DNA of 64,000 nt from Streptomyces clavifer (GTDB lineage Bacteria > Actinomycetota > Actinomycetes > Streptomycetales > Streptomycetaceae), in contig BMWJ01000009.1 in the NCBI GenBank assembly GCA_014651175.1, forward strand, positions 1 to 64,000. Reading direction: 5' to 3'. Below the pieces are notes generated by a model that saw only the letters and a list, made by a program, of their open reading frames with translations, was not told where the DNA came from and ran no database searches. Position numbers and translations under genes: made by a program. Positions within the stretch are counted from its first letter, which is position 1; the number at the start of each line of letters is the position of its first letter. Shown piece by piece: positions 1-8,512 of this stretch.

Positions 1-73
1 ACAGGAACCCTTCGCAGCCCCCATCCGCCGCCCCGAATTCATCGGAGCACGCGACTTCACCCCGGTGAAGTAG
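1..73 (+). CDS. C-terminal end of an unidentified protein (partial)
   Basis: Only the last 23 codons and a TAG stop (71-73) lie in the window; the peptide ends in DFTPVK. The frame is supported by the codon bias and by a strong terminator hairpin 17 bases after the stop. Too little is present to name a family. Confidence 0.5.
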   Translation, partial: QEPFAAPIRRPEFIGARDFTPVK

Positions 74-90
74 GGGCGTACGACGGTTGA

Positions 91-121
91 AGGGGCGGGA
101 CGCACAGCGCGTCCCGCCCCT
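91..121 (+). terminator. Intrinsic terminator hairpin
   Basis: A perfect 13-bp GC-rich stem (91-103 with 109-121) closes a 5-nt loop, just after the stop of the partial gene at the left edge. No clear U-tract follows, which is usual in Streptomyces. Confidence 0.75.
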
Positions 122-315
122 TCGGCGTCATCATCCCGTGCGGTATCGGGCGGAGCACGCCGGACGGTCCGTCGCACTCCCGCTCCCCGACGGCCGGAAC
201 GCACGCTCGTGTCCTGTGCCGGATCCACGCCCGACCGGGCCGCCAGGCGGCCGTTGGTAGGCTCATGTGGTCGATCAAGGTCGTGCCCGAGTGCGCGCCG
301 GAGAGGTGGCACCAC

Positions 316-1014
316 ATGCGGACGGTTCGCAGGACGACGGCACTGGTACTGACGTGCCTGCTTGCGGGGGCCGCGCTCGCCGGGTGCGGGGGCGGTGCCG
401 ACGACGCCGCCGACAAGTCGGCGGCGGACCTCCTCGACGAGGCCAACGCCACGATGGGCGAGCTGAGTTCCCTCACCATCGAGATCACCAACGAGGCGGG
501 CGACGACACGGCGACGTGGCGGATGACGACCGATCTGAAGAGTCGCTGCCAGGTGAGGAACACCTTCTCCGGAAGCGGCACCCTGGAACAGATCCGGATC
601 GGCGGGACGGACTACGTCCGCCCGGACACGAAGTACCTGGAGACCTGGAGCGGCAACGATCTCGGTGCCGCCAGGCCGAACGTCTGGGCGAAGGTGCCCG
701 TCGCCAGGTCGAAGCCGGGTGACGGGCTGTCCCGGTGCACCCGGCCGTTCGAGTCGTTCGGTACGGCGACGAAGGGCGAGGCCACCCGCATCGGCGGACG
801 GGAGGCGCTCGGGCTGGAGGTGACGGATCCGGCGGACAAGGAGGGGGCGTACACGTTCTACGTCGCCACCGAGGGCGAGCCGCATCTGCTGAAGGCCGTG
901 TACGACGGCGGGAAGCAGGTCACCACCACCTCGTTCAGCGATTTCGGCGAACCGCTGGACATCCGGCCGCCCGCGTCGGCCGACGTGCTGGACATGAGCG
1001 ACGTCACGGGCTAG
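316..1014 (+). CDS. Secreted lipoprotein, function unknown
   Basis: A 232-residue protein with a basic N-terminus, a hydrophobic stretch and a lipobox L-A-G-C with the lipidated cysteine at residue 24, so it is exported and anchored on the outer face of the membrane. The ATG at 316 is preferred to an in-frame ATG at 265 because it places the signal peptide at the N-terminus and has a GGAGAGG ribosome site about ten bases upstream. The mature part is polar and predicted beta-rich, in outline like LppX/LprAFG or other actinobacterial lipoproteins, but no signature residue lets me assign one. It is convergent with the small membrane protein that follows. Confidence 0.75.
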   Translation: MRTVRRTTALVLTCLLAGAALAGCGGGADDAADKSAADLLDEANATMGELSSLTIEITNEAGDDTATWRMTTDLKSRCQVRNTFSGSGTLEQIRIGGTDYVRPDTKYLETWSGNDLGAARPNVWAKVPVARSKPGDGLSRCTRPFESFGTATKGEATRIGGREALGLEVTDPADKEGAYTFYVATEGEPHLLKAVYDGGKQVTTTSFSDFGEPLDIRPPASADVLDMSDVTG

Positions 1015-1044
1015 TGCCGCCGCCCGGGGCCACCGGACACCGGG

Positions 1045-1275
1045 TCACCCGCTCATGCCGGGCATCGGCGCGGGGCCGCGGGTGCGCATCGACAGCGCCA
1101 TGACCAGGGCGACGAACCAGAACAGGCCCGTGGCGGCGCCGATCACGCTGACCACGACGACCAGTCCCAGGCGGTCCACCCTCCTGCGGTGGGCGATGAA
1201 CGTCGGCACGCAGAGGATGAGGAGTGCCAACGGCACGATGACGAGGAGCTCCAGGGGACCTATGGTCGAGATCAT
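1045..1275 (-). CDS. Small two-helix membrane protein (superinfection-immunity-like)
   Basis: A 76-residue protein with two hydrophobic segments (about residues 6-28 and 37-61) joined by a short basic loop containing HRRR. The layout, a first helix ending in P-T-F-I-A, a basic loop and a second helix with G-x-F-W-x-V-A-L, resembles the small proteins annotated as superinfection immunity or DUF-type membrane proteins in actinobacteria. No phage genes surround it, so the name would not imply a phage role. The ATG at 1275 gives the expected length. Confidence 0.6.
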   Translation of the reverse strand: MISTIGPLELLVIVPLALLILCVPTFIAHRRRVDRLGLVVVVSVIGAATGLFWFVALVMALSMRTRGPAPMPGMSG

Positions 1276-1318
1276 CGGGTCACTGTACCGATATGACGGC
1301 CCGTCTTATAGGTCCTCA

Positions 1319-1345
1319 GAGCCCGCTGCCCGGAGCAGCGGGCTC
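1319..1345. terminator. Hairpin upstream of the VOC/MDMPI gene
   Basis: An 11-bp perfect stem (1319-1329 with 1335-1345) with a 5-nt loop lies between the divergent small membrane protein and the VOC gene. It could end readthrough or shape the leader of the downstream gene. Confidence 0.4.
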
Positions 1346-1404
1346 CACTTGTCCGGATTCAAGTCGCTGGACCTCGGCGTGGGTCAGCGGCGACAGTGTC
1401 GCCC

Positions 1405-2412
1405 ATGACATCGCTCGTACAGCACATCACGATCGACTGCGCCGACGCCTACGAACTGGCCCTCTTCTGGGCCGAGGTGCTCGGTTCGTCGCTGTCCGAC
1501 GACGACCGTCCCGGTGATCCCGAGGCGCTCGTCGCGGCCCCGGGGGCAGCGCTGCTGTTCGTCACCGTGCCCGAGTCCAAGAGCGTCAAGAACCGGATCC
1601 ACCTCGACCTCCGGCCCGAGGACCGCGGCCGCGACGCCGAGGTCGAACGGCTGCTCGCTCTCGGCGCCACGCTGGTCGGTGACCACCGCAGGCCCGACGG
1701 GCGGGGCTGGGCGACGATGGCGGATCCCGAGGGCAACGAGTTCTGTGTGGAGTGCGGCGCCGCCGAACGGGCGGCGCTGAACGGGACCAGGATGCCGGTC
1801 ACCGCGGACGACGTGGCCCTCGCGGTCCGTCTCGCGGTCGACACCCTCGGGGAGTCGGAGGCGCGGGACTGGCGGGTGCCGGCCGGGTCGTTGGAGTGGA
1901 ACTGCTGGGAGACCGTCGAGCATCTCGGCGACGACCTGTTCGCGTACGCGGTCCAGCTCGGCCTCCGGAAGCCGCCGACCGGCACCGAGGTCCCCTACCG
2001 GTGGGCAGCGGAGCGCGAGGGGGGCCCGGCGAATTCGGTCTTCGCGGACCCGGCCGCCGGGTCCACCGGGCTGCTGCAGACCCTGGAGGCGAGCGGTTCC
2101 CTGCTCACGGCGATGGTGCGCACGGCCCTGCCGGACGTCCGCTCGCACCATGTGTTCGGGCTCTCCGACCCGGAGGGGTTCGCCGCGATGGGCGTCGTGG
2201 AGACCCTGGTGCACACCCACGACGTCGCCGAGGGGCTGTCCCTCTCCTGGACGCCGCCCGCGGACCTGTGCGACCGGGCGCTGGCACGGCTCTTCCCGGA
2301 CGCGCCGGACGACGCGGACCGGTGGACCGTCCTGCTCTGGTCCACCGGCCGAGCCGATCTGCCGGGCCGTGACCGGGTCACCTCGTGGAGGTGGCACGGT
2401 GCTCCGCTGTAG
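1405..2412 (+). CDS. VOC-domain / maleylpyruvate-isomerase-like (DinB fold) fusion
   Basis: A 335-residue protein with two parts. Residues 1 to about 115 form a glyoxalase/VOC module (opening QHITIDC, later MADPEGNEFC, the usual last strand). Residues from about 125 on resemble the MDMPI/DinB four-helix fold common in actinobacteria, including W-x2-V-E-H, which normally supplies a metal-binding histidine. Proteins of this kind are metal-dependent enzymes, often thiol-linked, but the substrate cannot be read from sequence. An in-frame GTG at 1396 is an alternative start. The stop lies only 3 bases from the stop of the convergent galactanase gene, leaving no room for a terminator. Confidence 0.75.
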   Translation: MTSLVQHITIDCADAYELALFWAEVLGSSLSDDDRPGDPEALVAAPGAALLFVTVPESKSVKNRIHLDLRPEDRGRDAEVERLLALGATLVGDHRRPDGRGWATMADPEGNEFCVECGAAERAALNGTRMPVTADDVALAVRLAVDTLGESEARDWRVPAGSLEWNCWETVEHLGDDLFAYAVQLGLRKPPTGTEVPYRWAAEREGGPANSVFADPAAGSTGLLQTLEASGSLLTAMVRTALPDVRSHHVFGLSDPEGFAAMGVVETLVHTHDVAEGLSLSWTPPADLCDRALARLFPDAPDDADRWTVLLWSTGRADLPGRDRVTSWRWHGAPL

Positions 2413-2415
2413 TGG

Positions 2416-3975
2416 TCACCGGTGCGAGAACCACCGTGCCGCGGGCAGCAGCTTCCCGTTGTAGTCGAACACCGCCTGGTTCTCCCACGCGTTGCCCGAC
2501 GCCGGGTCGGCCGGGTCCCAGCCGCTTCCGGTGACGGCGGTCCAGGCCGGCTCCCAGTAGACGGCGCCGAGTCCGCGGCCGTTCGGGACGGCCTCGACGA
2601 CGTTCATGACGTCCCGGAGGTTGGCCGCCTGCCCGGCCGGGGTCGCCGGGTAGCCGGTGACCAGCTGGTCCGCGGTCGCCACGTTGTTCTCCAGGCCGTC
2701 GTCGTCCGCGAGCGTGTGGGCGTACGCGGTCTCGGCGACCAGCACCGGCTTCCCGTAACGGGACGCGGCGTCGTCCAGGTTGGTCTGGAGCTCGGACAGC
2801 GAGCCGTGCCAGTAGCCGTAGTAGGACAGGGCGACGACGTCGAAGGGGACGCCGCGCGACACGGCGTTGTCGAACCACCAGCGGGTGCCCGCGTTGTCGC
2901 CGCCCTCGGCGAGGTGCAGCGCCACCTTCGTACCGGAGGAGACGGCCTTGGCGGCGTTCGCCCCCGAGGTCAGGAGGCCTGCCAGCTGGGCCCAGTTGTC
3001 GGTGGACCCTTCGGGCCAGAGCATTCCGCCGTTGGTCTCGTTGCCGATCTGCACCATGTCGGCGGTGGTGCCCTGGGCCTTGAGCGCGTTCAGCACGTCG
3101 TACGTGTGGTTGTAGACGTCCGTGCGGAGCTGCGTGTAGCTGTGGCCGGCCCAGGCCGCGGGCTTGTTCTGCTTACCGGGGTCGGCCCAGGCGTCGGAGT
3201 AGTGGAAGTCGATGAGCGTCTTCATGCCGAGGGCCTTGGCGCGCTTGGCCATGGCGAGGACGCGGGGCTTGTTGTTGTAGCCGTCGGCCGGGTTCACCCA
3301 GACCTTGAGGCGGACGTAGTTCATCCCGGAGTTCCTGAGGATGGTCACCGCGTCCCCGGCGGTGCCGTTCGCGTCGCGGTACGTCGCGCCGTGGGCCTCG
3401 TTCTTCGGGAGGGTGGAGAGGTCCCCGCCCCTCACGCTCAGGCCCGTGGTCCCGGGGGTGAAGGTGATGTCGTCGAAGTTGGCCCACTGCCCCGCGTGCG
3501 CGTCGGAGTTGAGGCTGATCGTGCACGCGCCGCCGGTCACCTTGACGGAGGTGACGAGCCGGATCCAGCCGCCGTCGGCGGTGGGCGGCAGGTCGGTGCG
3601 CTGCTCGGCGGCGCCGCAGTTGCGCAGGGCGATGTAGGCGGAGTTCTGGCCGCCGCCCGAACGCACCCAGGCGCTGAGGGTGTACGTCCCGTCGGTGAGG
3701 CCGGTGAGGTACTGGTAGGTCTCGACCTTGTACGCCGAGGCCGACCAGTGGCTGAGCCTGGTGCTGCCCGCGTGGCCGCCCGCCTCGGTGAAGGAGGCGG
3801 CGTTCGTGCCTCCGGCCGAGTACGTCGACCAGCCGGTGGCCCCGGACTCGAAGCCTGGGTTCGCGGGGGTGGTGGCCGCGTGGGCGGCCTGTGCGGGGAG
3901 TGCGGCGAACAGCAGGCCGGACAGGGCGGCCACCGTTCCTGCGGCTCTTCTGCGGGTGTGCGTCGTTCCGTACAT
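2416..3975 (-). CDS. ganB: Secreted arabinogalactan endo-beta-1,4-galactanase (GH53)
   Basis: A 519-residue enzyme that cuts the beta-1,4-galactan side chains of pectin outside the cell. A signal peptide (1 to about 33, ending AQAAHA) precedes a jelly-roll carbohydrate-binding module (about 36-175) and a GH53 barrel (about 178-519). The acid/base is E313 in GNETNGG and the nucleophile E415 in LVAETAYAH. The ATG at 3975 was chosen because it begins the signal peptide and has GAAGGGA just upstream; a longer frame exists but is not coding in character. The gene follows the GH42 beta-galactosidase by 64 bases on the same strand, so polymer cutting and oligosaccharide hydrolysis are probably co-expressed. 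The symbol follows Bacillus usage. Confidence 0.93.
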   Translation of the reverse strand: MYGTTHTRRRAAGTVAALSGLLFAALPAQAAHAATTPANPGFESGATGWSTYSAGGTNAASFTEAGGHAGSTRLSHWSASAYKVETYQYLTGLTDGTYTLSAWVRSGGGQNSAYIALRNCGAAEQRTDLPPTADGGWIRLVTSVKVTGGACTISLNSDAHAGQWANFDDITFTPGTTGLSVRGGDLSTLPKNEAHGATYRDANGTAGDAVTILRNSGMNYVRLKVWVNPADGYNNKPRVLAMAKRAKALGMKTLIDFHYSDAWADPGKQNKPAAWAGHSYTQLRTDVYNHTYDVLNALKAQGTTADMVQIGNETNGGMLWPEGSTDNWAQLAGLLTSGANAAKAVSSGTKVALHLAEGGDNAGTRWWFDNAVSRGVPFDVVALSYYGYWHGSLSELQTNLDDAASRYGKPVLVAETAYAHTLADDDGLENNVATADQLVTGYPATPAGQAANLRDVMNVVEAVPNGRGLGAVYWEPAWTAVTGSGWDPADPASGNAWENQAVFDYNGKLLPAARWFSHR

Positions 3976-4039
3976 CGTCGATGTCCCTTCGACCGTTGTG
4001 CGGGGTAACGGAGGTGGTGCGGGGGTGCGTCGGTGCGCC

Positions 4040-6085
4040 TCAGCCGTCGAGCCGTACGACGCGCACCGCGCCCGCCGGCACGGCGAGGCGGTCCGCGGCG
4101 GGCTTGCCGGTGAGGAGTTCGGTGCCGGGGGCGTCGAGCGCCACCTCGGTGTCGGCTCCGCTGTGGTTGATCGCGAAGAGGTACGTGCCGCTCTCCCCCG
4201 CACGGCGTACGACCTCGACGTCGTGGGCGAGGCCGGTGCGCGCCGCGATGCCGGCGTCGGCGCGGGCCCGGTCCAGGACGGTGTCCAGGTGGGGGCCGGA
4301 GAGCCGGGTGGAGACGTACCAGGCGGTGCCCTTGCCGAGCTGGTGGCGGGTGACGGCGGGCCGGCCGGCGGGGATGCCGTCGGCGTACGACCAGACGGTC
4401 TCGGCGCCGCGCGGGATCACCACGTCCGTCCAGACGTCGCCGGTCAGGTCCGGTCCTTCGGGGGCGCCCTCGGGGGTGGTCAGGCGGACCGTCTCGCCCT
4501 CGCCGAGGGGGGAGAACTCCTCGACCGTCAGGCCCAGGACGTCCCGCAGGACGCCGGGGTAGGGGCCGGGGTGCACGGCGTCGTCGGCGTCGACGATGCC
4601 GGAGAAGTACGAGACGACGAGGGTGCCGCCGTTCTCGACGTACCGCCGCAGGTTGCGGCCGGTCTCCTCGGTGGCGAGGTAGAGGGCGGGGACGACGACC
4701 AGGGGGTACGCGGAGAGGTCGGCCTCCGGGTGGGCGAAGTCGACGGTGAGGTGCTGGTCGTACAGCGAGGCGTAGTACGTGTCGGCGCGCTCGCGGGCGT
4801 CGTGGTCCTCACTGGGACGCCATTCCAGGGACTGCGCCCACCAGGACTGCCAGTCCCAGAGCATCGCGGCGTCGGCGACGGTACGGGTGCCCCGGATGCC
4901 GTCGAGCAGGCCGAGGTCCGCGCCGAGGGCGCTCACCTCGCGCCACACCCGGGAGTCGGTCCCGGCGTGCGGGACCATCGCGGAGTGGAACTTCTCGGCG
5001 CCGCGCCTGGACTGGCGCCACTGGAAGAACATCGCGCCCTCGGAACCGCGGGCCACGTGGGAGAGGCTGTTGCGGGCCATCTCGCCGGGGCGCTTGGCGG
5101 GGTTGCGGGGCTGCCAGTTGACGCCACTGGTGGAGTGCTCCAGCAGCAGCCAGGGCGCACCGCCGGCGACCGAGCGGGTGAGGTCGGCGGCCATGGCCAG
5201 ATTGACGTGGGTGCGGCGGCCGTCGGTGATCAGGTAGTGGTCGTTGGTGACGAGGTCGACCTCGCGGCCCCAGGCCCAGTAGTCGATGGACTCGCACTGG
5301 CTGAGGGCGGTCATGAAGTTGGTGGTGACGGGGATGCCGGGGGCCAGCCGGTGCAGGATGTCGCGCTCGGCGGTGAAGTTCTCGCGCAGGGTGGCGTCGG
5401 CGAAGCGGGCGTAGTCCAGCTGCTGGGCGGGGTTGCCGACCGTGGGCGTGGTGCGGGGCGGGTCGATCTCGTCGAGGGTGTTGTAGCGCTGACCCCAGAA
5501 GGCGGTTCCCCAGGCCTCGTTGACCGCGTCGACGGAGCCGTGCCGGCCGGTCAGCCAGTGGCGGAAGTGCACGGCGCAGTTGTCGCAGTAACACGCGCTG
5601 ATGGGGACCCCGTACTCGTTGTGGACGTGCCACATGGCGAGGGCCGGGTGGCTCGCGTAACGGCGGGCGAGCTGCTCGGTGATGTTCGCCGCGGCCGCGC
5701 GGTAGGGGGCCGAGCTGTGGCAGATGGCGCCGCGTGATCCGAAGGCGTAGCGGACACCGTCGCGGCTGAGCGGCAGGGCCTCGGGGTGGGCGCGGTAGAA
5801 CCAGGCGGGCGGGGCGACGGTGGGGGTGCCGAGGTCGGCGCGGATGCCGTTGACGTGCAGCAGGTCCAGCAGGCGGTCGAGCCATCCGAAGTCGTAGCGG
5901 CCGGGTTCGGGCTCCAGCAGGGCCCAGGAGAAGATCCCGACGCTGACCATGGTGACGCCGGCTTCCCGCATCAGGCGTACGTCCTCGTGCCAGACCTCTT
6001 CGGGCCACTGCTCGGGGTTGTAGTCGCCGCCGAACGCCAGCTTGTGCAGGCCGACCGGGGTGGGAGCGGATTCTGAGTGCGGCAT
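4040..6085 (-). CDS. ganA: Beta-galactosidase, GH42
   Basis: A 681-residue cytoplasmic enzyme, no signal peptide, expected to release galactose from imported galacto-oligosaccharides. The acid/base is E157 in HVHNEYG and the nucleophile E316 in LLLEHST. Four cysteines C122, C165, C167 and C170 match the zinc-binding cysteines of the family. The TIM barrel is followed by the trimerisation (glutamine-amidotransferase-like) domain and a short C-terminal beta domain. The ATG at 6085 has AGGAG nine bases upstream; an in-frame extension to 6217 would run into the operator and is not used. It is divergent from the importer genes, with the lac-type operator between them. Confidence 0.94.
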   Translation of the reverse strand: MPHSESAPTPVGLHKLAFGGDYNPEQWPEEVWHEDVRLMREAGVTMVSVGIFSWALLEPEPGRYDFGWLDRLLDLLHVNGIRADLGTPTVAPPAWFYRAHPEALPLSRDGVRYAFGSRGAICHSSAPYRAAAANITEQLARRYASHPALAMWHVHNEYGVPISACYCDNCAVHFRHWLTGRHGSVDAVNEAWGTAFWGQRYNTLDEIDPPRTTPTVGNPAQQLDYARFADATLRENFTAERDILHRLAPGIPVTTNFMTALSQCESIDYWAWGREVDLVTNDHYLITDGRRTHVNLAMAADLTRSVAGGAPWLLLEHSTSGVNWQPRNPAKRPGEMARNSLSHVARGSEGAMFFQWRQSRRGAEKFHSAMVPHAGTDSRVWREVSALGADLGLLDGIRGTRTVADAAMLWDWQSWWAQSLEWRPSEDHDARERADTYYASLYDQHLTVDFAHPEADLSAYPLVVVPALYLATEETGRNLRRYVENGGTLVVSYFSGIVDADDAVHPGPYPGVLRDVLGLTVEEFSPLGEGETVRLTTPEGAPEGPDLTGDVWTDVVIPRGAETVWSYADGIPAGRPAVTRHQLGKGTAWYVSTRLSGPHLDTVLDRARADAGIAARTGLAHDVEVVRRAGESGTYLFAINHSGADTEVALDAPGTELLTGKPAADRLAVPAGAVRVVRLDG

Positions 6086-6176
6086 GGACAGCTCCTGGCT
6101 CTTCGGGACAACTTCTGGGAACGTGCACACACACTCTCGGCGGCGCAGGGCCAACATAACCGCACAGCAACAACCA

Positions 6177-6218
6177 TTGACAAGTGTCGGTTTCGTTTCT
6201 CTACTGTGAACGCTCACA
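6177..6218 (+). promoter_or_regulatory. Promoter and lac-type operator for the galactan importer
   Basis: TTGACA (6177-6182), a 17-base spacer and TCTACT (6200-6205) form a good primary-sigma promoter. Touching the -10 is TGTGAACGCTCACA (6205-6218), an inverted repeat differing at one position from the ideal symmetric lac operator core TGTGAGCGCTCACA. A repressor bound there would block start-site access for the binding-protein gene and probably also the divergent GH42 gene. The LacI-family gene at 9409 is the obvious ligand. Confidence 0.75.
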
Positions 6219-6272
6219 GCGTCCTTTCGGCCACTGGGCCGATGCGCTCGCCGGTCTCGTCAGGGGAGAACC

Positions 6273-7589
6273 ATGAAATACCGCACCGTCGCGGTGACCA
6301 CCGCCGCCACTCTCGCCGCCACCGCCCTGCTGACGGGCTGCGGCTCGTCGGACGACACGGGCGACGAGCAGGCCGCTTCCGGGCCCGCCTCGCTGACGTA
6401 CTGGGCCTGGGCCCCCGGCCTGGACAAGGTCGCGGACATCTGGAACAAGGGTCCGGGCAAGGAGGCCGGCATCACGGTCACCGTGAAGAAGCAGGCGTCG
6501 GGCGACGACCTCGTCACCAAGATCATCACGGCGGCCAAGGCGAACAAGGCCCCCGACCTGGTCCAGGCCGAGTACCAGACGCTCCCCACGCTGGTCTCCA
6601 ACGACGTCCTGGCCGACATATCCGAGGAGGCCGGCGACGCGAAGAGCCAGTTCGCCGACGGGATCTGGCAGCAGACGACGCTGGGCTCCGACGCCCTGTA
6701 CGCACTGCCGCAGGACTCGGGCCCGCTGATGTTCTACTACCGCCAGGACCTCTTCAAGCAGTACGGCCTGACGGTGCCCACCACCTGGGAAGAGTTCGCC
6801 GAGACCGCCCGCGCGCTGAAGAAGAAGGCGCCGGACAAGGACCTCACGACCTTCTCCTCCAACGACTCGGGCCTGTTCGCCGGCCTCTCCCAGCAGGCCG
6901 GGGCCAAGTGGTGGACCACCGGCGACGACAAGTGGAAGGTCGCGATCGACGACCCCGCCACGCAGAAGGTCGCCGACTTCTGGGGCGGTCTGGTCAAGGA
7001 GGGCGCCATCGACAACCAGCCGATGTACACCCCGGCCTGGAACAAGGCGCTCAACACCGGCAAGCAGGTCGCCTGGGTCAGCGCGGTCTGGGCGCCGGGC
7101 ACCCTGACCACCGCGGCTCCCGAGACGAAGGGCAAGTGGGCGATGGCCCCGCTCCCCCAGTGGACGGCCGGCGAGAACGTCACCGGCAGCTGGGGCGGCT
7201 CCTCCACCGCGGTCACCAACGACTCCAAGAACAAGAAGGCCGCGGCCACCTTCGCCAAGTGGCTGAACACCGACCCGGCGGCGCTCGCCGCGCTGGTGAA
7301 GGAAGGCGGCATCTACCCCGCCGCGACGGCCGCCCAGACCGGTGGGGCGCTCTCCCAGGCCCCCGACTACTTCTCCAACCAGCCCGACTTCTACACCGAG
7401 GCCGCCAAGATCGCCCAGGGCACCGCCCCCGCCTCCTGGGGCCCGAACGTGAACGTCGCGTACACCGCCTTCAAGGACAACTTCGCGCAGGCCGCCAAGA
7501 ACAAGTCGGACTTCGGCACCGCGCTGACCGCCATGCAGGACGCCACCGTCTCCGACCTCAAGAAGCAGGGCTTCGGAGTCTCCGAGTGA
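6273..7589 (+). CDS. ABC transporter sugar-binding lipoprotein (galacto-oligosaccharides)
   Basis: A 438-residue extracellular solute-binding protein of the MalE-like family. The signal peptide ends in a lipobox L-T-G-C with the lipidated cysteine at residue 23, followed by a two-lobe fold with typical aromatic-rich sugar-site segments (YWAWAPG near the N-terminus). GGGGAGAA precedes the ATG. Its stop overlaps the GTG start of the first permease. Divergence from galactanase and beta-galactosidase genes and the B. subtilis ganSPQ parallel point to galactobiose or longer galactan oligomers as ligand; this is inferred from context. Confidence 0.9.
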   Translation: MKYRTVAVTTAATLAATALLTGCGSSDDTGDEQAASGPASLTYWAWAPGLDKVADIWNKGPGKEAGITVTVKKQASGDDLVTKIITAAKANKAPDLVQAEYQTLPTLVSNDVLADISEEAGDAKSQFADGIWQQTTLGSDALYALPQDSGPLMFYYRQDLFKQYGLTVPTTWEEFAETARALKKKAPDKDLTTFSSNDSGLFAGLSQQAGAKWWTTGDDKWKVAIDDPATQKVADFWGGLVKEGAIDNQPMYTPAWNKALNTGKQVAWVSAVWAPGTLTTAAPETKGKWAMAPLPQWTAGENVTGSWGGSSTAVTNDSKNKKAAATFAKWLNTDPAALAALVKEGGIYPAATAAQTGGALSQAPDYFSNQPDFYTEAAKIAQGTAPASWGPNVNVAYTAFKDNFAQAAKNKSDFGTALTAMQDATVSDLKKQGFGVSE

Positions 7590-8512
7590 CACGCGCACCC
7601 CGCAGGAGGCCGTACGGGGTCAAGAGCGCCCCGTACGCCTTCCTGGTCCCCGCAACCGTCCTCTTCCTGCTCTTCTTCGCCCTGCCCATCGGATACGCGC
7701 TCTACCTCAGCTTCCGCAGGACCGAGGTCAAGGGGCTGGGCCTGGGCAAGGGCGCCCGCGACGAGATCTGGGCCGGCCTGGCCAACTACACCGACGCGCT
7801 CTCCGACTCGGAGCTGCTGCACGGGGCCCTGCGCATCCTCGGGTACGGCGCGATCGTCGTCCCGGTGATGCTCGGACTCGCCCTGCTGTTCGCCCTGCTC
7901 CTGGACACCGAGCAGGTCCGGCTGCGCGGCTTCACCCGGCTGGCGATCTTCCTGCCGTACGCGATCCCGGGTGTCATCGCCGCACTGATGTGGGGCTTCC
8001 TGTACCTGCCCGACGTCAGCCCGTTCCTCTACCTGGCCGACAGGGTGGGGCTGCCGCAGCCGGACCTGCTGGACGGCGGTCCGCTGTACCTGTCCCTGGC
8101 CAACATCGCGGTGTGGGGCGGCACGGGCTTCAACATGATCGTGATCTACACGTCGCTGCGGGCGATCCCCGTCGAGATCTTCGAGGCCGCGCGGCTGGAC
8201 GGCTGCTCGCAGCTGCAGATCGCCCTGCGGATCAAGATCCCGATGGTGGCGCCCTCACTGATCCTGACCTTCTTCTTCTCCATCATCGCGACGCTCCAGG
8301 TGTTCAGTGAGCCGACCACCCTGAAGCCGCTGACCAACTCGCTGTCCACCACGTGGAGTCCGCTGATGAAGGTCTACCAGGACGCCTTCGTCAACAACGA
8401 CATCTACGCGGCGGCGGCGCAGGCGGTCATCATCGCCCTGGCCACGCTGGCCCTGTCCTTCGGCTTCCTGAAGGCGGCCAACTCCCGTACGAAGCAGGGA
8501 GACTCCCGATGA
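7586..8512 (+). CDS. Sugar ABC transporter permease (MalF/GanP type)
   Basis: A 308-residue inner-membrane permease with about six helices. The EAA loop (EAARLDGCS...IKIP), the contact site for the ATPase, is at about residue 200. Translation starts at a GTG whose last bases overlap the TGA of the binding-protein gene, indicating coupling. It ends in an ATGA overlap with the second permease. No ATP-binding subunit gene is nearby, so a shared MsiK-type ATPase is expected. Confidence 0.92.
   Translation: MTRAPRRRPYGVKSAPYAFLVPATVLFLLFFALPIGYALYLSFRRTEVKGLGLGKGARDEIWAGLANYTDALSDSELLHGALRILGYGAIVVPVMLGLALLFALLLDTEQVRLRGFTRLAIFLPYAIPGVIAALMWGFLYLPDVSPFLYLADRVGLPQPDLLDGGPLYLSLANIAVWGGTGFNMIVIYTSLRAIPVEIFEAARLDGCSQLQIALRIKIPMVAPSLILTFFFSIIATLQVFSEPTTLKPLTNSLSTTWSPLMKVYQDAFVNNDIYAAAAQAVIIALATLALSFGFLKAANSRTKQGDSR

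Noticed and set aside
57-581. Long minus-strand frame over the lipoprotein leader
   Set aside because: It overlaps the terminator and the lipoprotein gene, has no ribosome site and lacks a family resemblance; GC-rich DNA gives such frames by chance.
1045-1275. Phage superinfection immunity as evidence of a prophage
   Set aside because: Only a loose likeness of a small two-helix protein; no integrase, attachment site or phage structural gene is nearby.
2422-4008. Plus-strand frame of over 500 codons opposite the GH53 gene
   Set aside because: It is the antisense shadow of ganB, which has a signal peptide and all catalytic residues; the shadow is low-complexity G/V/R.
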